Shown here one piece after another: positions 8,155 to 16,479 of a stretch of 64,000 nucleotides of DNA. The notes under the pieces were generated by a model. The model did no database searches and was not told the DNA's origin. It saw nothing but the letters and a program-made list of their open reading frames with translations. Every line of letters starts with the position of its first letter. Position 1 is the first letter of the stretch. The translations under genes and the position numbers were made by a program. This stretch comes from an uncultured Oscillospiraceae bacterium (GTDB taxonomy: Bacteria; Bacillota; Clostridia; Oscillospirales; Oscillospiraceae). The stretch covers positions 1 to 64,000 of the forward strand of contig CAJUKH010000058.1 in assembly GCA_910587345.1 (NCBI GenBank), read 5' to 3'.

Positions 8155-9290
8155 AGGCGGTCCCACCCACCAAAAACCGTAAGGGCGGGTTCCGTTTGGA
8201 TGGTGGGTGCGTGGCAAACCTATGGGTGCGTGAATGCGAAAGACTATTCTTTTCCCGAGGAAAAGAATAGTCTTTCGCGCTCTCAGCCACTATGCGGCAC
8301 TAACTCCCGCTAAACTCGCTTCGCTCATTAAGCGGGAGTAAGCATGAAAAGTTTCAGGTCAAGACCAAGTGTGTTAGAATCGGCTCGATACGTCTTTACG
8401 CCCCCATGGTCCTACTTGCCCCGCACCCGTGCGTCCGTTGGTGGAACACTGAAGAGATGCCGTTGAAATTGGCCCGCCTCTGCCTACACAGCTTGAGGGG
8501 TGGTTCCTCTCATCAAAAACCATCCTACTCCGTAGGGCAGATGTCCTCACCCGCCCGGCCACCTCTCACCCCACCCAGGCGGTGTGAATACCAACGAACA
8601 GGTAACGGTATTCCACCCACTCAACGGCAGTGGCGCAAGGGGGACCACGAGTCGCTCAAACGCAAGCCGCCGAAGATAGAAGGATAGCCCAAAGTCTTTC
8701 ACCCGAGGAACAACATCTCAGCATAGGTAATCTATCCTGTTGTAACGCACCACCCCAAGATTTCCACTGGTCTACCTTTTCTTTTTCGGAGTCCAGAACC
8801 GCTTTTTCTTTTGCAAGCAAAAGAAAAAGTGGTTTTGGCCCCTGCTGGGCAAGCGAAAAAACAATCTCCTGCTGGGCAAGCAAAAAACAACTGCAAGATA
8901 AAACGCACCACTTTCCCACAAAAGAGAAAACGGTTTTACCTGCCCCATCCGTAAAGCGGCACAGCACCCACAGGGCACGGGTTGTCTCTAAGCGGCATAG
9001 CCGCCAAGAGACGGCCTGCCATCAACGGCCGGGCGATGGCCCCTGCCGGGCAGGCAAAAACCAACGCAAAGTAAAAACATCCCACTTTCCCACAAAAGAA
9101 AAAGCGGTTTCACCCCCGAAGGTCACGCCCCACCCATAAGGCGGCACAACCACCAACAGCTTGGCTGCAACCCTTGCCGGGCAGGCCGCAACCAGCAAAG
9201 CAGAGAACCCCCTTTTCGCCAAAGAAAAACAAATTTGTAAAGCCTTTCCTCCGGGCGGGCAAAGTCCGCCCCCGCAAAGACAACATCGTT
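8155..9290 (-). repeat. Composite hairpin-rich repeat, copy R1 (reverse orientation)
   Basis: Read on the minus strand this matches copies at 38.8, 46.6 and 52.2 kb. In repeat order it holds a TTTCTTTGGCGAAAAGG block, a TGTGGGAAAGTGG block present twice, the GTCTCTTGGCGGCTATGCCG hairpin (8976-9010), an AACC(A/G)CTTTTTCTTTTGC inverted repeat (about 8800-8838), a CGTTGAGTGGGTGGAATACC block, and one unit of the terminal tandem module. That unit carries a perfect 20-bp stem with a 3-nt loop at 8236-8278. Open frames here have no ribosome-binding sites and change frame between copies. The gap 8034-9495 holds only this repeat, a terminator and the darA leader (TATAAT at 9420-9425). Confidence 0.85.
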
Positions 9291-9495
9291 CGGCAGAAAG
9301 CGCAGAGGCCACAGCCTTACCCTTCCCGGACCCGGGAACCCACCCTCCCTTGCGGGAGATATTTTTATCCCAGCACCCCCGCTTTGAAAAAAATTGTGGC
9401 TTACTTTCCGGTTTTGTAGTATAATATTCTTGGATAGGTCTTTGCGGCCTTTCCCCATCGAAGAAAACCCCGTTTTGAAAAAGGAGGGAGCTTTT

Positions 9496-9822
9496 ATGAA
9501 GCTGATTTTTGCCGTTGTCAACCGTGATGACGCTTCCACCGTTTCCCGGGAGCTCTCCCGGGCGGGCTTCTCTTCCACCCAGCTGGCCTCCACCGGCGGG
9601 TTCCTCCGGGCGGGGAACACCACCATTCTGGTCGGTGTGGAGGAATCTCTGGTCCCGGCCGCTATCGAAGTCATCAAGGAACATTCCCGGTCCCGGCAGG
9701 CCATTGTGCCTACCTCCCCCGACCTGGCCTTCAGCGGCATGATGGCCGCCATTCCCACCGAGGTCACCGTGGGCGGCGCCACCATCTTCGTGGTGGACGT
9801 GGACCATTTTGAGCGGGCCTGA
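9496..9822 (+). CDS. darA: PII-like cyclic di-AMP receptor DarA/PstA (YaaQ)
   Basis: 108 aa. Cytosolic trimeric signal protein that binds c-di-AMP, built on a PII-like fold. It matches the family along its length: MKLIFAVVNRDDA at the N-terminus, STGGFLRAGNTT (the conserved loop with the ligand-binding Gly-rich turn), VGVEE, and VGGATIFVVDVD at the C-terminus. The start at ATG 9496 follows AAGGAGGGAG. It is followed after 3 bp by holB and then ricT, the same yaaQ-holB-yaaT context known from Bacillus. The linking gene yaaR is missing here. Confidence 0.93.
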   Translation: MKLIFAVVNRDDASTVSRELSRAGFSSTQLASTGGFLRAGNTTILVGVEESLVPAAIEVIKEHSRSRQAIVPTSPDLAFSGMMAAIPTEVTVGGATIFVVDVDHFERA

Positions 9823-9825
9823 CCC

Positions 9826-10812
9826 ATGAAGCTGGAGCAGTTGGCGGGCAACGAAGCCCTGAAGCGGCAGCTCTCCGCCCAGGCAAGGGGCCGGGGGTTG
9901 AGTCACGCCTATCTTATCAGCGGCCCGGCGGGGTCGGGCAAGAGGACCCTGTCCCGCCTGCTGGCGGCTGCCATGGTCTGCACCGGTGAAGGGGAGGCCC
10001 CCTGCGGCATCTGCCCCGGGTGCAAAAAGGCTTTGGGAGGGATACACCCCGATATCATGGTCCTGGGGGAAGAGGATAAGGAGATCACCGTGGGGCAGGC
10101 CCGGACGGTCCGCTCCGACGCCTATATCCGCCCCAACGAGGCCCCCAGAAAGATCTATCTTATCCAAAACGCCCAAAACATGAACCCCAACGCCCAAAAC
10201 GCTCTTTTGAAACTGTTGGAGGAGGGGCCACCTTACGCCGCTTTCCTCCTGCTCACCGACAACCCCGGTGCTTTGCTGACCACGGTGCGGTCCCGGTGTG
10301 AGGGGCTTCCCCTTTCCCCCGTTACCGCGGCAGAGGCTGAAGCCTGGCTGGCCCGGCGGTTCCCCCACCGCTCCCCGGAGGAGCGACACGCCGCTGCCCT
10401 GGGCTGCGGCGGGCTTTTGGGTGAGGCCGTGGCCCTGCTGGAAGGGGATGGAGCCGACGGCCGTTGGGAGACCGCCTCCGCCCTGCTGACCGCTCTGGCC
10501 AGGGGGGACGAGCTGGGGCTGATGGAACAGGCCGTGGGCCTGGAAAAATGGGAGCGGGACAAGCTGGCCGCCCTTTTTGAAGAGCTGATCGCCCTGCTGC
10601 GGGACGCTCTGGCCCTGCGGGCCGGAGGTGCCCCTCTCTGCCCCCCCTCCTGCCGGGAGGCGGTGGAGGCAGTGGGAACGGCCCTTACCCCGGGGCAGAT
10701 GCTCCAGTGTGTCAAACAGCTGGAGGAGCTGCGGCGGGCCACCACATATAACGTCGGCGCCGGCCATCTGTGCGGCGCCCTGGCCGCCGGGCTGGCCCGG
10801 GTCAGGGGATAG
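9826..10812 (+). CDS. holB: DNA polymerase III delta' subunit
   Basis: 328 aa AAA+ clamp-loader subunit that opens and loads the DnaN sliding clamp. Visible features: a Walker A-like loop GPAGSGKRT (33-41), a zinc module with Cys52, Cys60, Cys63 and Cys66, NAQNALLKLLEEGP (sensor 1 region), and TVRSRCEG. The C-terminal third is a helical oligomerisation domain. Many HolB proteins do not hydrolyse ATP even with a P-loop. It sits between darA and ricT with spacings of 3 and 9 bp, so the three are one transcription unit. Confidence 0.93.
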   Translation: MKLEQLAGNEALKRQLSAQARGRGLSHAYLISGPAGSGKRTLSRLLAAAMVCTGEGEAPCGICPGCKKALGGIHPDIMVLGEEDKEITVGQARTVRSDAYIRPNEAPRKIYLIQNAQNMNPNAQNALLKLLEEGPPYAAFLLLTDNPGALLTTVRSRCEGLPLSPVTAAEAEAWLARRFPHRSPEERHAAALGCGGLLGEAVALLEGDGADGRWETASALLTALARGDELGLMEQAVGLEKWERDKLAALFEELIALLRDALALRAGGAPLCPPSCREAVEAVGTALTPGQMLQCVKQLEELRRATTYNVGAGHLCGALAAGLARVRG

Positions 10813-10821
10813 GAGGATAAC

Positions 10822-11910
10822 ATGACGGAAATCGTAGCCGTCCGCTTTCACAGCGGCGGGAAAGAATATTATTTTGACCCCAGGGGGCTGACGGTAAAAC
10901 CGGGGAACGAGGTCATTATCGAGACCTCCAAAGGCCCCGAGTTCGGCGTCTGTGCCAAGGGGAACACCATGGTGGAGGACGAGCAGGTCATCCAACCCCT
11001 GCGGCCGGTGCTCCGCCTTGCCACCGACAAGGACCGCACCGCTTTGGCGCACAACAAAGAGCGGGAAAAGGAAGCCATGCGCATCTGTCAGGAGAAGATC
11101 GCCGAGCACAAGCTGGACATGGATCTGGTGCGGTGTGAATGCTCCTTTGACGGCAATAAGCTCCTGTTTTTCTTCATCAGCGAAGGGCGGGTGGATTTCC
11201 GGGCCTTGGTCCGGGACCTGGCCGCCGCCCTCCACGCCCGGATCGAGCTGCGGCAGATCGGGGTGCGGGACGAGTCCAAGTTGCTGGGAGGGCTGGGGAT
11301 CTGCGGCCGGCCCTTCTGCTGCAACGCCTTTCTGGACCAGTTCCAGCCCGTATCCATCAAAATGGCCAAGACCCAGGGCCTCAGCCTGAACCCGGCCAAG
11401 ATCTCGGGGGCCTGCGGGCGGCTGATGTGCTGTCTGAATTACGAACAGTCCGCCTACGAGGATGCGGTAAAGCGGCTGCCCAAGAACGACTCCTTTGTGG
11501 AGACCCCCGACGGCGTGGGAAGCATTACGGCGGTGGATTATCTGCGAGAGACGGTAAAGGTCCGGCTGGAGGAGGCCCCTGAGGCCCCCATGAGCTATCA
11601 GGCCGATGAGATCAATGTGGTCCGCAGCGGAAAGGGCCGCCGGCCCGAGGATTATGTGGCTCCCCCTCGGGAGGAGCTGGAGAAACTGCGGAAGGTGACC
11701 CCGCCCCCCGCCCGGCCCGAAAGCCGGGAGGGGGACAGCGCCCTGTTCAGCCCTTCGGCGGAGGAAAAACGCGCCCCCCGCCAGCAGGGTGGCAGACCCC
11801 GGCAGGAGGAGCAGGAAGCCCCCACCGGGCAGGAGAAGGGCAAAAGCACCAACCGGAACCACCGCCGGAAGCACCGTGGCGGTGGGAAGGGAAAACGGGA
11901 AAAAGGATAA
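10822..11910 (+). CDS. ricT: PSP1-domain protein RicT (YaaT)
   Basis: 362 aa. In Bacillus, RicT forms the RicAFT complex, which carries Fe-S clusters, partners with RNase Y in mRNA maturation and affects sporulation and competence. The PSP1 domain is clear, with the cluster-binding cysteines CGRPFCC (161-167) and CGRLMCC (198-204). After about residue 285 the protein is a long basic, low-complexity tail rich in Arg, Glu, Gln and Lys, extending beyond the usual PSP1 core and probably disordered. The start follows AGGAGG. An intrinsic terminator ends the darA-holB-ricT unit. Confidence 0.93.
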   Translation: MTEIVAVRFHSGGKEYYFDPRGLTVKPGNEVIIETSKGPEFGVCAKGNTMVEDEQVIQPLRPVLRLATDKDRTALAHNKEREKEAMRICQEKIAEHKLDMDLVRCECSFDGNKLLFFFISEGRVDFRALVRDLAAALHARIELRQIGVRDESKLLGGLGICGRPFCCNAFLDQFQPVSIKMAKTQGLSLNPAKISGACGRLMCCLNYEQSAYEDAVKRLPKNDSFVETPDGVGSITAVDYLRETVKVRLEEAPEAPMSYQADEINVVRSGKGRRPEDYVAPPREELEKLRKVTPPPARPESREGDSALFSPSAEEKRAPRQQGGRPRQEEQEAPTGQEKGKSTNRNHRRKHRGGGKGKREKG

Positions 11911-11916
11911 AATAAC

Positions 11917-11956
11917 GGGTCCTGCCGTTGACAACGGCAGGACCCGGATTTTTTTG
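11917..11956 (+). terminator. Intrinsic terminator after ricT
   Basis: GGGTCCTGCCGTT, loop GAC, AACGGCAGGACCC, then CGGATTTTTTT. Confidence 0.93.
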
Positions 11957-12086
11957 AGGGCAGCAGGGCAGGCCTTTGGAGGGACCATCCCTTCCACGGC
12001 AGGCAGTGGACCGATCCGATACCTCCCCCATCGGGACCGCCGGACCGAACCCTCTTCTCTCCCCCGCCCTTCTCCTTTGCAACAGA

Positions 12087-12117
12087 ACCCCCCGCCACCG
12101 AAACGGTGGCGGGGGGT
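12087..12117 (-). terminator. Hairpin terminator between convergent genes
   Basis: ACCCCCCGCCACCG, loop AAA, CGGTGGCGGGGGGT. It lies 9 bp past the stop of the leftward XRE gene and probably ends that transcript. The T-content after it is modest on both strands. Confidence 0.65.
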
Positions 12118-12125
12118 ATTTCGTT

Positions 12126-12422
12126 TCACCGCAAGGACTCCAGAAAGGCGACCAGTCGTTCCTGCTGCTCTCCCTCCAGCCGTCGGAAGGCCCGCAGTAA
12201 AATCTCCTCCCGGCCGTCCCCCTCTTTGGGCAGGTCGAAGAAGGAACGCAGAGAGAGGCCCAGACTGTCACAGATCAGGCTCAGCTTTTCCACCGAGATG
12301 CCCCGCTCCCCCAGCTCCACCGAGCGGACAAAGCTCTGGGACAGCCCGCACTGGTTGGCCAGCCGGTTGGTGGTCCAGCCCTTTTCCTCCCGCAAAGCGA
12401 TGATTCGTTTCCCCACGTCCAT
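12126..12422 (-). CDS. XRE-family helix-turn-helix regulator
   Basis: 98 aa DNA-binding protein. The Cro/C1-type HTH spans residues 3-60 (RIIALREEKGWTTNRLANQ, LSQSFVRSVELGERGISVEK). The rest is a short helical C-terminus, perhaps for dimerisation. It is transcribed leftward from an AT-rich gap shared with the rightward 55-aa gene at 12570, so it may control that gene and itself. The target is unknown. Confidence 0.85.
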   Translation of the reverse strand: MDVGKRIIALREEKGWTTNRLANQCGLSQSFVRSVELGERGISVEKLSLICDSLGLSLRSFFDLPKEGDGREEILLRAFRRLEGEQQERLVAFLESLR

Positions 12423-12569
12423 GCCCGCTTCCTCCTTCGTCCCCGGGTGGGCCTTGGCCCACCGCCAGTCTTCCCTTTTACAATATCAAAAAATTCTTCG
12501 GATATTTACACATATAGCTTTTTATGTTATATTTATATCTATAATTCCAATTTCCGAGGAGGACAACCC

Positions 12570-12737
12570 ATGGAACAGGAAGAACAGCCTCTGGCCCAGG
12601 TCATGGCCATGGAAGAGCTGAAACGGCGGTACCGGGTCTTTGATTCCCGCATCCTGACCCGCTGGGCCCAGACGGTGACCGGCATTCACCGGGATGCCAT
12701 GCTGGCCATTCTGGCCGAGCGGGAGGCAGAAGCATAG
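12570..12737 (+). CDS. Small protein of 55 aa, unknown function
   Basis: ATG 12570 follows a strong GAGGAGG (12556-12562). The product is a charged, mostly helical peptide (MEQEEQPLAQVMAMEELKRR ... ILAEREAEA) with no membrane segment. It is divergent from the XRE regulator, with an AT-rich promoter region (TATAAT at 12540-12545) between them, and is followed 2 bp later by a terminator. These signals make it a credible gene, although I do not recognise the family. Confidence 0.6.
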   Translation: MEQEEQPLAQVMAMEELKRRYRVFDSRILTRWAQTVTGIHRDAMLAILAEREAEA

Positions 12738-12739
12738 GA

Positions 12740-12772
12740 AAAGGAGCGGGAAACAGGGTTTCCCGCTCCTTT
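12740..12772. terminator. Bidirectional intrinsic terminator
   Basis: AAAGGAGCGGGAAAC, loop AGG, GTTTCCCGCTCCTTT. Symmetric, and placed between convergent genes. Confidence 0.88.
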
Positions 12773-12792
12773 ACAGGGTATTTAAAGCACCT

Positions 12793-13596
12793 TCAGGGCC
12801 GCAGGCCCAGGCCGCCCTCCAGCGTAAGGGTCTCGCCGGTAAGGTATTTGAAATCGGGGTGGGCCAACCGGACGCAGACCCGGCCGATCTCGGTCTCCGG
12901 GTCCCCGTAATGGCCCATGGGCGGCATCTTCACGTTGGCCTGAAAGGCATCGGGGTAGGCCTTTTGAAAGGTTTCCAGCTGGGCGGTCCAGGCAATGGGA
13001 CAAATCACGTTTACGTTGATGCCGTCAGGCCCCCATTCGGTGGCGGCCACCCGGGAAAGGCCCCGGATACCCTCCTTGGCGGCGGCATAGGCGCACTGGC
13101 CATAGTTGCCGAACAGCCCGGCGCCCGAGGCAAAGTTGATAACGGTGCCCTTGGTCTCCTTCAGGTGGGGATAGCAGGCCCTCATATAGTAAAAGGCGGC
13201 GTAGAGGCCGGAATAGAGGGCCAGATCAAACTGCTCGGTGGTGTGGTCGGCCAGCGTCACTCCCGAGGCGGAGGCCTGGGCGTTGTTGATAAGCACGTCA
13301 ATGCGGCCAAAGGTCCTGACGGTCTCGTCAACGACCCGGCGGACCACCGCCTCATTGTCGCTGCCGGCGGAGACATCGGCCTGGACAGGCAGGACTTTGA
13401 CGCCATAAAGCCTTTCCAGCTCCTCTCTGGCCTCCTCCAGCTTTTGGAGGTTCCGGCCGGTGACGACCAGATCGCATCCCTCCTTGGCGTAAGCGATGGC
13501 GATGCCGTAACCGATGGAGCCGCAGCTTTTCCCATCGCTTAACACCACACGTCCGCCCCCGGTGATAATGGCTACTTTACCCTTTAGAAATCCCAT
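12793..13596 (-). CDS. Short-chain dehydrogenase/reductase
   Basis: 267 aa classical SDR oxidoreductase. The Rossmann cofactor loop begins with AIITGGG but carries an unusually long Gly/Ser-containing segment (GRVVLSDGKSCGSIGYGIA) before the helix. NNAQA replaces the usual NNAG. The catalytic Ser, Tyr and Lys are visible in INFASGAGLFGNYGQCAYAA followed by AK. The C-terminus has the typical YLTGETLTLEGGLGL. Substrate and NAD/NADP preference cannot be told. It follows an unknown 158-aa gene by 12 bp and shares its promoter. Confidence 0.88.
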   Translation of the reverse strand: MGFLKGKVAIITGGGRVVLSDGKSCGSIGYGIAIAYAKEGCDLVVTGRNLQKLEEAREELERLYGVKVLPVQADVSAGSDNEAVVRRVVDETVRTFGRIDVLINNAQASASGVTLADHTTEQFDLALYSGLYAAFYYMRACYPHLKETKGTVINFASGAGLFGNYGQCAYAAAKEGIRGLSRVAATEWGPDGINVNVICPIAWTAQLETFQKAYPDAFQANVKMPPMGHYGDPETEIGRVCVRLAHPDFKYLTGETLTLEGGLGLRP

Positions 13597-13608
13597 TTTC
13601 AGTCCCTC

Positions 13609-14085
13609 CTAATTTTTCGGCCCAAAGCCGTCCTTTTCCCTTTCGGGGCATTCCCCCGGCCCCAGCCCTTCCCATGCCGCCCGAAAGGCGGGGGAAGCGG
13701 GGATCTCCTCTGCCCGGCCCTGCCGGGTCTCCACCATCAGCGACAGCTCCTCCCCGGCGCCCAGGTCAAGGCGGACCTCGCAGTAGCGGGGGCGGTAGGA
13801 CCGGTAGAGGACCATATGTCCCGTCAGGCCGTAGATCGACACGGGGACCACCTCGGACAGCGGCGTCAGGCCGCTGTCCGGCAGAAACCACTTTTGCAGT
13901 TCCCGGGCCGACCCTTCGCAGTCATGGAAGTACTGCCAGCGAAACAGGTATTCCCGCTCCGGGTCCCAGGCGCAGAGCGCACTTCCCTCTGTCAGTTCGA
14001 TATCGCTTTCCAGATAGAAGCCGTCGGGCAGGGCAAAGGACGCTTTTCCTATGTGAAAACGGCCGTTTTTATATAACAGCATCAT
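13609..14085 (-). CDS. Hypothetical protein, 158 aa
   Basis: No signal peptide or membrane helix is visible. The sequence looks like a beta-rich globular domain (GRFHIGKASFALPDGFYLES, EYLFRWQYFHDCEGSARELQ). I do not recognise the family. It is the first gene of a two-gene leftward unit with an SDR enzyme. A near-consensus promoter lies 58 bp upstream, and a divergent XRE regulator starts 100 bp away, so regulation by that neighbour is plausible. Confidence 0.7.
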   Translation of the reverse strand: MMLLYKNGRFHIGKASFALPDGFYLESDIELTEGSALCAWDPEREYLFRWQYFHDCEGSARELQKWFLPDSGLTPLSEVVPVSIYGLTGHMVLYRSYRPRYCEVRLDLGAGEELSLMVETRQGRAEEIPASPAFRAAWEGLGPGECPEREKDGFGPKN

Positions 14086-14142
14086 ATCCCTCTCTCCTCA
14101 ATTTTATGTGTTCATGGGGGCTATATCCCCTTAATAAGTCGG

Positions 14143-14171
14143 ATTATAACCCCCATACTAACCCTTGTCAA
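14143..14171 (-). promoter_or_regulatory. Promoter of the SDR operon, with inverted repeat over the -10
   Basis: On the minus strand: TTGACA (14171-14166), 17-bp spacer, TATAAT (14148-14143). An imperfect inverted repeat GGGGGCTATA (14116-14125) / TATAACCCCC (14145-14154) covers the -10 box and is a candidate operator for the divergent XRE gene. Confidence 0.75.
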
Positions 14172-14184
14172 CAGGGGGGTTCGT

Positions 14185-14397
14185 ATGATAATTTTTGATA
14201 AATTGTGGGTCCTTATGAAGAAAAAGGGCGTTTCCACCTATCAGCTGCGGGAGCGGTGCGGCATCGACAGTAAGACCATACGGCGGCTGCGGGCCAATGA
14301 GAATATGGAGACCAAGACGCTGGACAAGCTGTGCGCCGCTCTGGACTGCAAACTGGAGGACATTGCGGAATACAGAAAGGACGGCCCGGTCCTTTGA
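14185..14397 (+). CDS. Short XRE-type regulator
   Basis: 70 aa and almost entirely a Cro/C1-type HTH of the YozG kind (LWVLMKKKGVSTYQLRERCG, SKTIRRLRANENMETKTLDK, LCAALDCKLEDIAEY). ATG 14185 has GGGGGG 6 nt upstream. It is divergent from the hypothetical/SDR operon, whose -10 box carries an inverted repeat, and is a likely local regulator. A bidirectional terminator follows. Confidence 0.88.
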   Translation: MIIFDKLWVLMKKKGVSTYQLRERCGIDSKTIRRLRANENMETKTLDKLCAALDCKLEDIAEYRKDGPVL

Positions 14398-14408
14398 AGT
14401 AAATCAGG

Positions 14409-14444
14409 AAAAAGCCCCCTGGCGGGACCGCCGGGGGGCTTTTT
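14409..14444. terminator. Bidirectional terminator between convergent genes
   Basis: AAAAAGCCCCCTGGCGG, loop GAC, CGCCGGGGGGCTTTTT. A- and T-runs flank both sides, serving the XRE gene and the ABC operon. Confidence 0.9.
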
Positions 14445-14445
14445 G

Positions 14446-16479
14446 TCAATCCAGCTGGAACTGTCCGGTATAGAGCTGGTAGTATCTTCCCTGCTCCTCC
14501 AGCAGTTCTGCGTGGGAGCCCTTCTCCTCGATGCGGCCATGCTCAATGACCACAATGCAGTCCGAGTTTCGGACGGTGGACAGCCGGTGGGCGATGACAA
14601 ACACCGTCCGTCCTTCCATAAGGGCGTCCATGCCTTTTTGGATCTGGGCCTCGGTCCGGGTGTCAATGGAGGAGGTGGCCTCGTCCAAAATCATCACCGG
14701 GGGGTCGGCCACGGCGGCCCGGGCAATGGCCAGCAGCTGCCGCTGGCCCTGGGACAGATTGGAGCCGTCCCCCGTCACCTGGGTCTGGTAGCCGTCGGGA
14801 AGCCGCCGGATAAAGGAATGGGCCCCGGCGGTCTTGGCGGCGGCGATACACTCCTCATCGGTGGCGTCCAGCCGGCCATAGCGGATGTTGTCCATCACCG
14901 TACCTGTAAAGAGGTGGGTATCCTGAAGCACCGCCCCCAGAGAGCGGCGCAGGTCATCCTTCCGAATTTCCTTCACGTCGATGCCGCAGTAGGTGATAAC
15001 ACCGCTTTGTATCTCGTAAAACCGGTTGATCAGGTTGGTGATGGTGGTTTTGCCCGCTCCGGTGGAACCCACAAAGGCGATTTTCTGCCCCGGATTGGCA
15101 TAGACCGACACATCATAGAGGATCTGCTTATCGGGGACGTAGGAAAAGTCCACATGCTCAAACCGGACTGCGCCGGTCAGCTCGGTCAGGTCGTAATCCT
15201 CCCCCCGGGTCACCGCACCCCGGATGCGGTGGAGTCCCTGGGCCGGGTCCCCTTCGGGGTATTTCCAGGCCCAAAGCCCGCCGCCGGCAGCCTCCACCAA
15301 TACATCCTCGCTGTTCTTTTCACAGCGGACCAGCGTCATCCGCTCATTATGGGGCACCTTCCAGGCCCATACGCCGGTGCGCTCCCCCTCCCCGGCCAGG
15401 GTCATGGTACCGTCAGCGGCTTTGCGGACGGCCACCAGCGTCACCTGCCCCTCGTCAGGCTCGGGGGCGGTATCCATGACCTCGAAAATACGCTCGGCGC
15501 CAGCCAGAGCGGAGAGGATAGTGGTGATTTGCTGGGAGATTTGGTTCAAAGGCTGGCTCACCTGCCGGGAGTAATTCAGATAAGTGGTAAACCCGCCCAG
15601 ATCAAAGCCCCCGAACACCGCCAGCAGACCTCCCACCATGGCGGTAACGGCATAGCCCACATGGTTCAGGTTCCCCGCTATGGGCATCACCGCCATGCCA
15701 TAGAACCGGGCGGCGGTGGCCGCCTGGCGGTACTCCTCATTGAGCTGGGCAAACCGGGTCTTGGCCGCATCCTCGTGGGTGAAGGCCTTCACCACTTTCA
15801 GCCCTTCTATCATCTCCTGAATGTTGCCGTTGACCCGGCCCAGCGCGGCCTGCTGCTCCCGGGAATACTTCCGGGACCGGCTGCCCATAAACTTGATGAC
15901 GCCGAAGGTCGCCGCCAGAACCACCAGAGTGATGAGGAAAAGCAGGGGGCTGATATAGATCATCATGGCCACCACGCCCACAAACATCAGCCCCGAGGAG
16001 ACCACCGACACCACCGAATCCTGCAGCGCCATCTCCACGTTGTCGGCGTCGTTGGTAAAGCGGCTCATCAGCTCGCCGTGGGTATGGCGGTCATAGTAGG
16101 CGATGGGCAGGTCCTGCAAGGCGTCAAACAGGTCGCTGCGGAGCCGTTTTGCTCCCTTTTTGGCCAGAATAGCCATGATGATGGTCTGGGCATAGGAAGC
16201 GGCAATGCCCACCAGATAGATCCCGGCCAGAGGGATCAGCGCCTTGAAAAGATCCCCGGGGCCGTGGAAAACCCCGCTGACCAGATCGTTGATCAGCGGC
16301 CGCATATAGTAGGAACCGCCGATGTTGCTGGCCACCGAAAGGAGGAGGCACAGGAATACCACCACAAGGGGCAGCTTGCTTTGGGAGAGATACCCCAGTA
16401 CCCGCAGGGCGGTAGCTTTTGTATTCTTGGGCTTGGCGAAACTTCTTCCGCCCGGCCCGCCATGTCCTGGTCCCGGCAT
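14446..16479 (-). CDS. ABC exporter half-transporter (canonical ATP site subunit)
   Basis: 677 aa. Six-helix type IV exporter domain (residues about 30-320) fused to an ATPase domain (about 430-670). Walker A is GSTGAGKTT, Walker B VMILDEATSSID with the catalytic Glu present, and the signature motif is the variant LSQGQ. Between the two domains is an insertion of about 100 residues with two WAWK-containing segments (GVWAWKVP, GLWAWKYPEGD). It overlaps the upstream ABC gene by one base and pairs with it as a heterodimer. The substrate is unknown; the MarR gene upstream hints at drug or peptide efflux. Confidence 0.92.
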   Translation of the reverse strand: MPGPGHGGPGGRSFAKPKNTKATALRVLGYLSQSKLPLVVVFLCLLLSVASNIGGSYYMRPLINDLVSGVFHGPGDLFKALIPLAGIYLVGIAASYAQTIIMAILAKKGAKRLRSDLFDALQDLPIAYYDRHTHGELMSRFTNDADNVEMALQDSVVSVVSSGLMFVGVVAMMIYISPLLFLITLVVLAATFGVIKFMGSRSRKYSREQQAALGRVNGNIQEMIEGLKVVKAFTHEDAAKTRFAQLNEEYRQAATAARFYGMAVMPIAGNLNHVGYAVTAMVGGLLAVFGGFDLGGFTTYLNYSRQVSQPLNQISQQITTILSALAGAERIFEVMDTAPEPDEGQVTLVAVRKAADGTMTLAGEGERTGVWAWKVPHNERMTLVRCEKNSEDVLVEAAGGGLWAWKYPEGDPAQGLHRIRGAVTRGEDYDLTELTGAVRFEHVDFSYVPDKQILYDVSVYANPGQKIAFVGSTGAGKTTITNLINRFYEIQSGVITYCGIDVKEIRKDDLRRSLGAVLQDTHLFTGTVMDNIRYGRLDATDEECIAAAKTAGAHSFIRRLPDGYQTQVTGDGSNLSQGQRQLLAIARAAVADPPVMILDEATSSIDTRTEAQIQKGMDALMEGRTVFVIAHRLSTVRNSDCIVVIEHGRIEEKGSHAELLEEQGRYYQLYTGQFQLD

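Noticed and set aside
8656..8967. Open frames inside the composite repeats (for example the 103-codon frame here and similar ones at 38851, 46523, 47534 and 52171)
   Set aside because: They lack ribosome-binding sites, run in changing frames between copies, overlap on both strands, and are interrupted by hairpin sequence. The conserved feature is the RNA stem pairing, not the peptide.
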